From NCBI GenBank assembly GCA_049606855.1, contig JBMYVY010000001.1, positions 256,989 to 320,988 on the forward strand: a DNA stretch of 64,000 bases. Direction: 5' to 3'. The DNA comes from JBELHR01 sp049606855. Lineage in GTDB: Bacteria > Bacteroidota > Bacteroidia > Flavobacteriales > Flavobacteriaceae. A program made the position numbers and the translations under genes. A model generated the notes under the pieces. The model did no database searches, was not told where the DNA came from, and worked only from the letters and a program-made list of their open reading frames with translations. Shown here in pieces: positions 32,156 through 40,649 of this stretch (positions within the stretch are counted from its first letter, which is position 1; every line of letters starts with the position of its first letter).

Positions 32156-33331
32156 TTAAGTTAAGGGTTTACTTTCTATTAGTCGATTTAAATAAGTCAA
32201 TATTACAGCACGATCTGTTGCAAAATTTAATCGAAACCAAGACTCATATTGTTCCCCAAATTGTTTACCTGGGGCCAGTCCCATTTTAGCTTGATTAAAG
32301 ATCCAATTCTCTAATTCCTCTTCAGTTAAATTCATTCCACTGAAATCCATCCACATCTGATAGGTTCCTTCTAAAGGTGATATTTTGACCAAAGGAAGAT
32401 GGTTTGATAGTAATTCTTTTACACTATTGATCGTTTCTTGTAGATATTCAATTAATTCATTTACCCATAAGTCACCCGCATTATATGCCGCCAAGGTCAT
32501 GTAATAAGTTATGGCATTACCATGGTGAATAAAAAGGGCTTCAGCTTCTGATCGAATCTTTCTCAAATAGGAAGCATGCTCAGTATAAATATGGCCAGTT
32601 GCGACACTTTGCATTCCAAAAGTTTTTGCAGGCGAGCCAAGTAAAACTATACTTCCTTCCCTATCGACATCTGCATAGCTGATAAATTTGTGGTTATCAT
32701 AAAGAATATCAGCATGTACTTCATCAGAAATTACCAAAACACCATGTTTTTGTGACAAGGATTTAATTTGCTCTAATTCATCACGAGTCCAAACCCTTCC
32801 AACGGGGTTATGCGGATTACACAGTAAAAATATTTTGTTTTCAGGTTTAGCCATTTGTTCATCGAGCTGTTCAAAATCAAAACTAAACCTCCTATTCTCA
32901 TCAAACTTCAAGGGATTATCTACGACTTTTCGTCTATTCGCTCTGATGGTATGCGAAAACATGTGATAAACTGGACTATTAATGATTACACCGTCCCTTT
33001 TATCTGAAAAAAGCCTTAACAGCAAGGCAATTCCAGTTAAAACCCCATTAACTTGAACATAGTTATTTGGATTCAAATAAAGATCATGTCTTCTTTGAAA
33101 CCAAGATGAAATCGCTCCATAAAGTTTATTATTATTGTATTCATAAGCAAAAACACCTCGATCAGCCATATCATGTATAGCTGATCGTATAGGTTTAGCA
33201 ACTTTAAAATCCATATCTGCAATCCAAAACGGGTACACCTCCTCACTGTTATATAAATGACCGTATCCATTCGGACTAACTTTGACAAAATCTATTTCAG
33301 ATCGATGTTCAATTGGATTGAAAAATTCCAT
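32156..33331 (-). CDS. MalY/PatB-type aminotransferase, probable C-S beta-lyase
   Basis: A 391-residue PLP enzyme of the MalY/PatB (cystathionine beta-lyase) branch. Hallmarks: FNPIEHRSEIDFVKV, YPFWIADMDFKVAKPI near the N-terminus, FLLCNPHNPVGRVWTRDEL, ISDEVHADILYD and the PLP-lysine motif LGSPAKTFGMQSVATGH. Such enzymes cleave C-S bonds of cystathionine or other S-conjugated cysteines, giving thiols, pyruvate and ammonia. It is 11 bases after a CSCS-motif permease gene, in the SigZ-led operon, which fits a role in thiol or thiol-conjugate handling; that is inference. Confidence 0.85.
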   Translation of the reverse strand: MEFFNPIEHRSEIDFVKVSPNGYGHLYNSEEVYPFWIADMDFKVAKPIRSAIHDMADRGVFAYEYNNNKLYGAISSWFQRRHDLYLNPNNYVQVNGVLTGIALLLRLFSDKRDGVIINSPVYHMFSHTIRANRRKVVDNPLKFDENRRFSFDFEQLDEQMAKPENKIFLLCNPHNPVGRVWTRDELEQIKSLSQKHGVLVISDEVHADILYDNHKFISYADVDREGSIVLLGSPAKTFGMQSVATGHIYTEHASYLRKIRSEAEALFIHHGNAITYYMTLAAYNAGDLWVNELIEYLQETINSVKELLSNHLPLVKISPLEGTYQMWMDFSGMNLTEEELENWIFNQAKMGLAPGKQFGEQYESWFRLNFATDRAVILTYLNRLIESKPLT

Positions 33332-33342
33332 GTAATATTTAT

Positions 33343-34317
33343 TTAGAATAAAAGATTAAAGATATAACCTGAAAGAATCATACCCAAGCCCAGTACCACA
33401 AAAAATGAAACAATTAATTTAGTCTTCATCACTTTTTTCAGAAGCAAAGCCTCAGGCAAGGAAAGGCCAATTGCGCCCATCATAAATGATATAGCTGTTC
33501 CTACTGGCACCCCTTTTTCAATAAGTGTAGTTACTATTGGCAATACTCCGACTGCATCAACATATAATGGGATTGCTGAGATAACCGCAATCGGTACAGC
33601 AAACCAATTCTCTTTTGATAAATGTTCTTGAAAAAAACTTGCCGGTACAAAACCGTGTATAAATGATCCAATTCCCAAACCAATAGCTATATAAGGTAAC
33701 AGGCGTTTCAAGGTTGCCCATGCTTCAACTTGAACATCACTTAACCGTTGTTTTATAGAGATTTTAACCTCTTCAGGGTTGTTTTCAGTGTGTTGAAGAT
33801 TTTTGATCCAGTCTGCCACATATTTTTCCATTCCTAACTTCTCTAAAACAATTCCTCCAGCTACTCCGAGAACAATACCTGTAACTATATATATCAAGGT
33901 AATCTTCCATCCAAATGTTACCCAAAATAGCGCTATGGCAATTTCATTTACCAAAGGAGACGTAATTAAAAAAGACAAGGTGATTCCAAGAGGTATTCTG
34001 GCCTGAAGCATTCCAACAAATAGAGGTATTGAAGAACAAGAACAAAATGGAGTTATGGCTCCTAAACTACTTGCGAGCAAATTCCCTAAACCTGAGGACT
34101 TATGCTTTTCTAGAAAACTTCTTATCTTTTCCATTGGAAGGTAACTCGTTACCAATCCCATTACATAAGTCACAAGAATAACAAGGATACTTATTTCAAA
34201 AAATCCAACTATAAAATAGTGAAATGCAGATCCAAAAGTCGAATCGACTGCTAGATTGAACGTATCGAAAACCACCCAATCAGCAAAACGAGATAATAAA
34301 TTTATTAAAGCCTCCAT
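33343..34317 (-). CDS. Permease of the DUF318 / ArsP-like family with a CSCS motif
   Basis: A 324-residue integral membrane protein with about eight spans. The family motif is intact: ITPFCSCSSIPLFVGMLQAR (about 90-109), with the paired cysteines held to bind thiophilic ions. Also seen are LITSPLVNEIAIALFWVTFG and ISAIPLYVDAVGVLPIVTTL, with the final GAIGLSLPEALLLKKVMKTK. Characterised relatives (ArsP) export trivalent organoarsenicals; other members are uncharacterised. It starts 2 bases after a small thioredoxin-like gene, a pairing common in this family. Confidence 0.88.
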   Translation of the reverse strand: MEALINLLSRFADWVVFDTFNLAVDSTFGSAFHYFIVGFFEISILVILVTYVMGLVTSYLPMEKIRSFLEKHKSSGLGNLLASSLGAITPFCSCSSIPLFVGMLQARIPLGITLSFLITSPLVNEIAIALFWVTFGWKITLIYIVTGIVLGVAGGIVLEKLGMEKYVADWIKNLQHTENNPEEVKISIKQRLSDVQVEAWATLKRLLPYIAIGLGIGSFIHGFVPASFFQEHLSKENWFAVPIAVISAIPLYVDAVGVLPIVTTLIEKGVPVGTAISFMMGAIGLSLPEALLLKKVMKTKLIVSFFVVLGLGMILSGYIFNLLF

Positions 34318-34319
34318 AA

Positions 34320-34556
34320 CTATATTATTTCAGCTAATTTACGCTCGTGATTCACCTTTTTGAAGTCATACACTTTTCCATTAATAACTAAAGAAGGGAA
34401 AGTCATTGTTCCATATTGCATGGTATCGCTTAAGTCAGATAATTCTGTTATCTCAACTTGCTTATCGTGTTTTTTTGCAACAGCTTCAATAAATGATTTT
34501 ATCGGAGAGTTAGTTGCACAACAACTTGAATGTAAAATTTTAATTTCAGTACTCAT
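34320..34556 (-). CDS. Thioredoxin-like (redox-active disulfide family) protein with a CC motif
   Basis: A 78-residue protein, the length of the small thioredoxin-like partners of DUF318 permeases. The usual CxxC is replaced by an adjacent-cysteine site, KILHSSCCATNSPIK (about 5-19). The cis-proline loop is MTFPSLVING. Adjacent cysteines can bind soft metals or act as a redox pair. I start at the ATG at 34556; the codons before it lack conservation of the fold. It lies between the SigZ-like gene (62-base gap) and the permease gene (2-base gap). Confidence 0.82.
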   Translation of the reverse strand: MSTEIKILHSSCCATNSPIKSFIEAVAKKHDKQVEITELSDLSDTMQYGTMTFPSLVINGKVYDFKKVNHERKLAEII

Positions 34557-34618
34557 AATTTCTACTTTTAAATGATTAATTACACTTAGAAGTAACACGA
34601 GTCTTTAAAAAGTCACAA

Positions 34619-35191
34619 TTATTTTGATTTTTTTTTCAATTCATACAAATCCGTGCAGGATGCTTTAATTTGACAGCTCAAAACAAGTCCTTGATTATCC
34701 GTATTTACATCACAGCAACTGAAAATTAAGTCCCGTAATTTCTCTCGGCCTCTTTTTACCCTCATCTTCACAGTAGAGAGGTTTATTTTTTGAATTTCAG
34801 ATGCTTCTTTAAGTGATTTCCCTTGAACTTCCACAAGTTCCAAAGTCTCTTTATAAGGAGGGTCCAAAAGAGTAATCATTGGGAAGATATAATCCGCTAA
34901 TAAAAGATCAAATTCCAATTCATCTTCATCAGCTTTTTCAAATTCTGTATCAGGAGCTGTCTTCTTTTTGTCCCTGTAGTAGTTCATCAATAGGTTCTTA
35001 CTCACTCCATAAAGCCATGCACGCATATTTTTAATCTCAACACCTTTGCTGTAAGCGTTTAAAAGGCTCAACATTACTTCTTGGACCAAATCTTCACTAT
35101 CCTCACTATTTCCAGTCCTAGAAGTCAAATAAGCTTTTAATTCTTCATAAAAGCCACCAGCACTTTCTTCTAAATTGCAACACTCCTCCAT
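34619..35191 (-). CDS. SigZ-like ECF sigma factor with cysteine-rich ends
   Basis: A 190-residue sigma-70 family protein. Region 2 has DSEDLVQEVMLSLLNAYSKG and MRAWLYGVSKNLLMNYYRDK; region 4 has PYKETLELVEVQGKSLKEAS and STVKMRVKRGREKLRDLIF. Unusually it bears cysteines at both ends: Cys4 and Cys5 (MEECC), then Cys159, Cys160, Cys173 and Cys179 after region 4. No anti-sigma gene is adjacent. The downstream genes are a CC thioredoxin-like protein, a CSCS permease, a MalY-like lyase and a prohibitin. A direct metal- or thiol-sensing sigma factor is suggested, similar in idea to Myxococcus CorE, but unproven. Confidence 0.85.
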   Translation of the reverse strand: MEECCNLEESAGGFYEELKAYLTSRTGNSEDSEDLVQEVMLSLLNAYSKGVEIKNMRAWLYGVSKNLLMNYYRDKKKTAPDTEFEKADEDELEFDLLLADYIFPMITLLDPPYKETLELVEVQGKSLKEASEIQKINLSTVKMRVKRGREKLRDLIFSCCDVNTDNQGLVLSCQIKASCTDLYELKKKSK

Positions 35192-35206
35192 AAAGGAAAG
35201 TTACAA

Positions 35207-35240
35207 AAAAAAAGCTCCTTCAATTGAAGGAGCTTTTTAA
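35207..35240 (-). terminator. Terminator of fabG
   Basis: A perfect palindrome AAAGCTCCTTCAATTGAAGG continuing as AGCTTT (35211-35236), followed on the minus strand by nine T. It begins 5 bases after the fabG stop codon. Confidence 0.9.
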
Positions 35241-35244
35241 TGGC

Positions 35245-35994
35245 TTAAGCGGTAATCATACCGCCATCAACGTTTAGCGTTTGACCTGTAATATAAGTAC
35301 TCATATCTGAGCCTAAAAACACGCATGCATTCGCTATATCTTCAGGGCTACCTCCTCTTTTAAGAGGAATGGCTTTTCTCCATCCATCAACCACACTTTC
35401 ATCGAGTTTGGCCGTCATTTCAGTTTCTATAAATCCAGGAGCAATAGCATTACATCTAATATTTCTAGATCCCAACTCCAAAGCCACAGATTTAGTGAAC
35501 CCTAACATACCTGCTTTCGAAGCCGCGTAATTTGTCTGTCCAGCATTTCCTTGAACACCAACAACAGAACTCATATTAATAATTGAACCTCCACGTTGTT
35601 TCATCATAGGACGAATTACCGCTTTAGTCAAATTAAATACAGATTTCAGGTTTACCTCCATCACTTTATCGAAATCTTCCTCTGTAATTCTCATTAAGAG
35701 GTTATCCTTCGTGATTCCTGCATTATTTATTAATATATCGATAGAACCAAACTCCTTTAAAACTTCGGCGGCTAAATCTTGTGCAGCATTAAAGTCAGCA
35801 GCATTTGATTGATATCCCTTGGCTTTAACTCCTAATGCATTCAATTCCTTTTCCAAAGCCTCCGCAGCCTCAACAGATGAACTAAATGTAAAAGCCACAT
35901 TGGCACCTTGTTTTGCATAAGTCTCTGCAATTCCTTTACCAATACCTCTAGTCGCACCGGTAATCAAAGCAGTTTTACTTTCTAATAATTTCAT
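35245..35994 (-). CDS. fabG: 3-oxoacyl-[acyl-carrier-protein] reductase
   Basis: A 249-residue short-chain dehydrogenase that reduces 3-oxoacyl-ACP in fatty acid elongation. It has the NADPH-binding TGATRGIGKGIAETYA, NNAGITKDNL, the catalytic Ser region IINMSSVVG and YAASKAG with Tyr/Lys. RCNAIAPGFIETEMT and TGQTLNVDGGM complete the FabG signature. It is a single-gene unit with a complete promoter and its own terminator. Confidence 0.95.
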   Translation of the reverse strand: MKLLESKTALITGATRGIGKGIAETYAKQGANVAFTFSSSVEAAEALEKELNALGVKAKGYQSNAADFNAAQDLAAEVLKEFGSIDILINNAGITKDNLLMRITEEDFDKVMEVNLKSVFNLTKAVIRPMMKQRGGSIINMSSVVGVQGNAGQTNYAASKAGMLGFTKSVALELGSRNIRCNAIAPGFIETEMTAKLDESVVDGWRKAIPLKRGGSPEDIANACVFLGSDMSTYITGQTLNVDGGMITA

Positions 35995-36016
35995 AAACTT
36001 AAATTTAAAATCGTGC

Positions 36017-36046
36017 CAAATATACTAATTTAATAAAAAGCGCAAA
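36017..36046 (-). promoter_or_regulatory. Promoter of fabG (complete -33/-7)
   Basis: On the minus strand TTTG (36043-36046), 18 bases, then TATATTTG (36017-36024), 22 bases before the fabG start. This matches the Bacteroidota consensus in both elements and in spacing. The -33 element lies just past the stop codon of the upstream M16 gene. Confidence 0.7.
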
Positions 36047-36053
36047 GCTTATT
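36032..36053 (-). terminator. Possible weak terminator of the M16 peptidase gene
   Basis: An AT-rich imperfect hairpin (AATAAGC with GCTTTTTATT) spans the stop codon region on the minus strand. It overlaps the fabG -33 element, so read-through into fabG is possible. Confidence 0.3.
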
Positions 36054-39012
36054 GTTTAACCTTGCTTTCTTTAAAATTGAATAAATAATCTACGTCTAAC
36101 TCCTCAACTTTACCTAAACGCTTTAAAGATTCCACATCCATGTCATTTTTATTTCCAATAACAACGGTACTATATTCACTTCCTGCAACATTATCCTGGA
36201 AAAATGCTGAAAGATCATCCATGGTCATCTTTTGGATAGTTTGATACATCTCTTCGCGATTATCGTAATCTATGCCTCTTCTTTTTAAACTTTCATAAGA
36301 CCAAAAGATTTGAGATTTTGTGATTCTTTCTGCTGCTATTTTTTTTAAAACAGAACTCTTTGCTGCTTCAAATTGCTGTTCATTTAACGGCATATCATTC
36401 ATCAATTGCATCATGGCATCAACTGCTTCATTAAGTTTGTTAGCTTGAGTACCAACATAGGCATACATTAAGTCATTTCTATCAGACTTAGATGCGGTTG
36501 AGTAAACGGCGTAAGCTGAATAGGCTAAAGCTTTTTCCTCTCTGATTTCTTGGAATACTATAGAAGATAAACCTGAACCGAAATAAGTATTGAAAACTCT
36601 TGCTGCTGCCATTTTTTCTGGATCAAATTCATCTTCCTTTGCAATCAGCATCAATTCGGCTTGAACCATGTCGTAATCAGTAAAATACACTTGATCCCCC
36701 ATGTCTCTTACCGCATAGTCCTTTGCTTCTGGGTAATCTTTTAAGGGTGAGTTAACTTTGTGCAATTTATCTATTGCGGCAACGGCTTGATCAACATCCT
36801 TACCATAATAAAAAATACGCTGTTTATAGTCTTTCAAATTCCTTACAACCTCGACCAAATCCTCAGGATCAATATCCTTTAATTCATTTGATTGGTAAAT
36901 ATTTCTCAATTCAGAATCCTCTCCATACATAGCATAGGAAACTAATCCTCTTTGAAGAATCATCCCTTTTTGAGACTTCATGTCTGAACGACCTTTCAAG
37001 ATCTTATCGATATACTTATCAAAAGACTCTTGATCCGCAACTGCTGTAGACCACAATTCTTCTAAAAGCTCCAAACCAGGTTCTAAGTTTTCTTTCAAAC
37101 CCGAAATATAGACATAGGTACGCTCACTTCCTGTTGAAACACCATAGTCTATTCCTAACTTATAAAATTCTTTTCTCAATTCTTCAGCACTGTACTTACT
37201 CGTCCCAACATAAGCTAAGTAACCCACTGCTATATCCAATATCTTTTTATTGTTCTTCCCCATATCAAAAATGATATTCAAGTTGAAAATATCATTATTA
37301 GGATTTTCTACATAAGTCATTGGAATACCATTGGCGAGTTCTACATTTTGCAATGCTTCTGCGTAATCTACATATTGAGGTTCCAAATTCGGAGCTTGCA
37401 ATTCATTGAATTCTTTCATGAAAAATGATTGCTCTCCTCGGTTTAAATTAACCGGTGTAATTCCAGGATTAGCTACTTTTACAATAGCATCATCTTCTCC
37501 TTTTCTCTTGTATACAACTACGTAGTTATCCTTGTAAAAAGCATTAGCAAAATCCATTAAATCTTGTTTTGAAATCTTTTTCAAATCATCTAAAAATGCT
37601 AATTCTTCAGCCCAATTTTGCTCGTAGATAAAAGAATCCACATAAGCATCGGCAAGCGCCGTATTCGATTCAAAACGTCTCATTTTTGACAGTTTTAAAT
37701 CATTTACAACTGCTTCTATCATCCAATCTTCGAATTCTCCCTTTTTAATTAAGTCTATTTGATCCAACATCAAATCTCTAACTTCTTCCAATGATTGATC
37801 TTGCTTAGGCGACCCATAAAGCCTGTGAAATCCATATTCCTTTAAAAAGGTAGGAGAAGAACTCGCGTTTTGTACCAATCCTTTTTGATTCAGGTTTAAA
37901 TCCATTAAACCAGCATTTGAATTAGCCAAAATCATATCGATTAGAGTGACATACTTAGCCTCTTCAGACCCCATTCTATCGGTTCTATAAGCAACTGATA
38001 CACTTTCCGAGGTTGGGCCAAAAACTTCTTTAACCTTTACCTCTGTTATTGGGTCTTCTACTGGTAATTCCGGATGCTCTACTGATTTAGTTTCATATTG
38101 ACCAAAAGTATTGTTGATTTTACTAATTGTTTCTTCAAACTCAAAGTCTCCTACCAATACCACAGCCATATTGGATGGAACATAATATTTATCAAAATAA
38201 TTGTGTATTGCCACCATCGAAGGATTTTTTAAATCCTTAGCAGTTCCGATGGTTGTTTGTTGTCCATAAGGGTGCGTTGGAAAAAGTTCATCGAGCATCG
38301 CAGCGTATGACTTTCTAAAATCATTATCCTGACCACGGTTAAATTCTTCAAATACTGCTTCTAATTCTGTATGAAATAGACGCAATACAACTTCCTTAAA
38401 TCTAGCACTTTCAACATGCAGCCATTTATCCAATTCATTCGCTGGAATTTTATTGGTGTACACTGTTTGTTCGAACCATGTATAAGCATTGGTTCCTTGC
38501 GCCCCTAAGGAAGCAATCATCTTGTCATACTCATTGGCAATGGCATAATTCGAAGCTTCATAGGATACGCGATCAATTTCTTTGTATAGTTCCAATTTTT
38601 GTGCAGGATCCTCCGTAGCTCGGTGTCTTTCATACAAATCGGAAATCTCTTCAAGATAAGGCTGTTCCTTTTCCCAATCCAAAGTTCCAAACTGGTGCGT
38701 TCCTTTGAAGACCATATGTTCTAAATAATGCGCCAGTCCCGTAGAATTGGATGGATCATAATTTGATCCCGCTTTTACGGCAATATAAGTTTGAATCTTA
38801 GGTTCATCATGGTTCTGAGACAAATAAACTTTTAATCCATTTTCTAAGGTGTACAATCGTAAACCTGTTGGATCATTTTCCACAGTTTCATAACTCAATC
38901 CGTTACTATCTGTTTTTTCAGTGGTTGCATAATTTGTTGACTCTCCATTTTGGCAACTAGTAATTACTACTGCTGTTAAAATTAGAGCCCAAATACTTTT
39001 AGTTGATTTCAT
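36049..39012 (-). CDS. M16 family zinc metallopeptidase, lipoprotein
   Basis: A 987-residue pitrilysin-type protease with tandem M16 halves. The N-terminal half has the inverted zinc motif HYLEHMVFKGT (HxxEH) and the distal Glu in ELEAVFEEFNRG. The C-terminal half is the inactive mate, with RVFNTYFGSGLSSIVFQEIR. The N-terminus is a lipoprotein signal, MKSTKSIWALILTAVVITSC, with Cys20 as the lipid site, so it is probably anchored in the envelope. M16 enzymes degrade short peptides. It is monocistronic, with a weak or missing terminator before fabG. Confidence 0.93.
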   Translation of the reverse strand: MKSTKSIWALILTAVVITSCQNGESTNYATTEKTDSNGLSYETVENDPTGLRLYTLENGLKVYLSQNHDEPKIQTYIAVKAGSNYDPSNSTGLAHYLEHMVFKGTHQFGTLDWEKEQPYLEEISDLYERHRATEDPAQKLELYKEIDRVSYEASNYAIANEYDKMIASLGAQGTNAYTWFEQTVYTNKIPANELDKWLHVESARFKEVVLRLFHTELEAVFEEFNRGQDNDFRKSYAAMLDELFPTHPYGQQTTIGTAKDLKNPSMVAIHNYFDKYYVPSNMAVVLVGDFEFEETISKINNTFGQYETKSVEHPELPVEDPITEVKVKEVFGPTSESVSVAYRTDRMGSEEAKYVTLIDMILANSNAGLMDLNLNQKGLVQNASSSPTFLKEYGFHRLYGSPKQDQSLEEVRDLMLDQIDLIKKGEFEDWMIEAVVNDLKLSKMRRFESNTALADAYVDSFIYEQNWAEELAFLDDLKKISKQDLMDFANAFYKDNYVVVYKRKGEDDAIVKVANPGITPVNLNRGEQSFFMKEFNELQAPNLEPQYVDYAEALQNVELANGIPMTYVENPNNDIFNLNIIFDMGKNNKKILDIAVGYLAYVGTSKYSAEELRKEFYKLGIDYGVSTGSERTYVYISGLKENLEPGLELLEELWSTAVADQESFDKYIDKILKGRSDMKSQKGMILQRGLVSYAMYGEDSELRNIYQSNELKDIDPEDLVEVVRNLKDYKQRIFYYGKDVDQAVAAIDKLHKVNSPLKDYPEAKDYAVRDMGDQVYFTDYDMVQAELMLIAKEDEFDPEKMAAARVFNTYFGSGLSSIVFQEIREEKALAYSAYAVYSTASKSDRNDLMYAYVGTQANKLNEAVDAMMQLMNDMPLNEQQFEAAKSSVLKKIAAERITKSQIFWSYESLKRRGIDYDNREEMYQTIQKMTMDDLSAFFQDNVAGSEYSTVVIGNKNDMDVESLKRLGKVEELDVDYLFNFKESKVKQ

Positions 39013-39040
39013 AGTGATTTGGTTAGTTAAAAAAAAGGCA

Positions 39041-39077
39041 TAAAAAAAGCCTGTTCTAATATAATAAAGAACAGGCT
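39041..39077 (-). terminator. Terminator of sucD
   Basis: Stem AGCCTGTTCT/AGAACAGGCT (39048-39057 with 39068-39077) is followed on the minus strand by seven T, 35 bases after the sucD stop codon. Confidence 0.9.
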
Positions 39078-39111
39078 AATACGTATTTTATTAAGAATTA
39101 TTTAACGAAGT

Positions 39112-39984
39112 CTATCCCAAAACCTTCGCAACTTCTTCTCCAATCTTAGCAGGTGATTCCACTACGTGGATACCATTTTCAGCAAGAATTTTCATTTTCG
39201 CTTGAGCAGTGTCATCTGCACCACCAACAATCGCTCCTGCATGTCCCATGGTACGACCTGCTGGTGCTGTTTGTCCGGCAATAAACCCAACAACAGGTTT
39301 GCGGTTTCCATCGGCTTTTACCCAACGAGCAGCCTCTGCTTCTAGGTTTCCTCCAATTTCACCAATCATGACAATAGCTTCTGTTTCTGGATCATTCATT
39401 AATAATTCTACAGCTTCTTTTGTTGTAGTTCCAATAATTGGATCGCCACCAATTCCAATAGCTGTAGTAATTCCGTAACCTTGCTTAACAACTTGATCAG
39501 CTGCTTCATAAGTCAAAGTTCCTGATTTAGAAACGATACCTACATTACCTTTTTTGAAAATAAATCCTGGCATAATCCCAACTTTAGCTTCTCCTGGAGT
39601 TATTACACCTGGACAGTTAGGTCCAACTAGAGTCACTTCTTTTCCTTCCAAATATGCTTTCACTTTTACCATGTCAGCTGTAGGAATACCCTCAGTAATA
39701 CAAATGATTACTTTAATTCCAGCTTCAGCAGCTTCCATAATAGCATCCGCCGCAAATGCCGGCGGTACAAAAATGATACTTGTATCAGCATCAGCTTTCT
39801 CCACTGCGTCAGCAACAGTATTAAATACAGGTTTACCAAGATGTTCTTGTCCTCCCTTTCCCGGAGTAACCCCTCCTACTACATTTGTACCATAATCAAT
39901 CATTTGACCAGCGTGAAATGTACCTTCACTTCCAGTAAATCCTTGAACGATAATCTTTGAATCTTTATTTACTAATACGCTCAT
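39112..39984 (-). CDS. sucD: Succinyl-CoA synthetase, alpha subunit
   Basis: A 290-residue CoA-binding alpha subunit of the TCA-cycle enzyme that makes succinate with ADP or GDP phosphorylation. Motifs: QGFTGSEGTFHAGQMIDYGT, GGVTPGKGGQEHLG, the GPNCPGVITPGEAKVGI CoA site, and the active-site His region TAPAGRTMGHAGAIVGG. The beta subunit gene sucC is not beside it, as is common in Flavobacteria. It is monocistronic with its own promoter and a strong terminator. Confidence 0.97.
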   Translation of the reverse strand: MSVLVNKDSKIIVQGFTGSEGTFHAGQMIDYGTNVVGGVTPGKGGQEHLGKPVFNTVADAVEKADADTSIIFVPPAFAADAIMEAAEAGIKVIICITEGIPTADMVKVKAYLEGKEVTLVGPNCPGVITPGEAKVGIMPGFIFKKGNVGIVSKSGTLTYEAADQVVKQGYGITTAIGIGGDPIIGTTTKEAVELLMNDPETEAIVMIGEIGGNLEAEAARWVKADGNRKPVVGFIAGQTAPAGRTMGHAGAIVGGADDTAQAKMKILAENGIHVVESPAKIGEEVAKVLG

Positions 39985-40012
39985 AATTTTAGCAGTTGAA
40001 TATTTTGTTGCA

Positions 40013-40020
40013 CAAAAATA
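40013..40020 (-). promoter_or_regulatory. -7 promoter element of sucD
   Basis: TATTTTTG on the minus strand fits TAnnTTTG, 28 bases before the sucD start. Confidence 0.5.
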
Positions 40021-40042
40021 TACTTTTATCCCAATTATTAAC

Positions 40043-40070
40043 TAAAAAAAACCGCTAATTAAAGCGGTTT
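40043..40070 (-). terminator. Terminator of the lipid A-efp operon
   Basis: Stem AAACCGCT/AGCGGTTT (40049-40056 with 40063-40070) is followed on the minus strand by a T-run, 4 bases after the efp stop codon. Confidence 0.88.
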
Positions 40071-40074
40071 ATTA

Positions 40075-40641
40075 CTATTCTTTAATTCTTTCTTGATAGG
40101 TCCCCTTGGTGGTTTCTATTTTAATCTTATCCCCTTCGTTTATAAATAAAGGAACATTAACTTTTGCACCGGTTTCTACAGTAGCTGGTTTCGTGGCATT
40201 TGTTGCAGTATTTCCCTTTACACCTGGCTCGGTATGCGTAACTTCAAGAATTACAGATTGAGGCATATCCACTGAAAGAGGTTCCTCATCTTCTGCTCTA
40301 ACAATTACAGTTACCACTTCTCCTTCCTTCAATAAATCTGCGGCATCTAGAGTTGCAACAGGCAAGGAAATCTGATTGTAGTCCACCGTATTCATAAAGT
40401 GATACATATCTCCTTCTGGATACAAATATTGATACTTTCTAGTTTCTACTCTAACCTCATCAATTTTATGACCCGCTGAAAACGTATTGTCAATTACTTT
40501 TCCGGTAGTTAAACTTTTTAATTTTGTTCTTACAAAAGCAGGACCTTTTCCTGGTTTTACATGTTGAAATTCAACAATTTTGAAGGTATCGTGATTATAA
40601 TTGATACACAATCCGTTTCTAATATCTGAAGTTGTTGCCAT
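40075..40641 (-). CDS. efp: Translation elongation factor P
   Basis: A 188-residue three-domain factor that relieves ribosome stalling at polyproline. The tip loop reads HVKPGKGPAFVRTKL with a Lys at the usual modification position. The C-terminal domain has PGVKGNTATNATKPATVETG and VPLFINEGDKIKIETTKGTY. I see no modification genes such as epmA or epmB nearby. It is the last gene of the HD-lpxD-lpxC/fabZ-lpxA-efp operon, 8 bases after lpxA. Confidence 0.97.
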   Translation of the reverse strand: MATTSDIRNGLCINYNHDTFKIVEFQHVKPGKGPAFVRTKLKSLTTGKVIDNTFSAGHKIDEVRVETRKYQYLYPEGDMYHFMNTVDYNQISLPVATLDAADLLKEGEVVTVIVRAEDEEPLSVDMPQSVILEVTHTEPGVKGNTATNATKPATVETGAKVNVPLFINEGDKIKIETTKGTYQERIKE

Positions 40642-40649
40642 AATTTAAT

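Noticed and set aside
39209..39895. Long open frames antisense to sucD on the plus strand
   Set aside because: They mirror the codon pattern of sucD, are rich in Pro, Ala, Ser and Ile, and match no family; sucD on the minus strand is certain.
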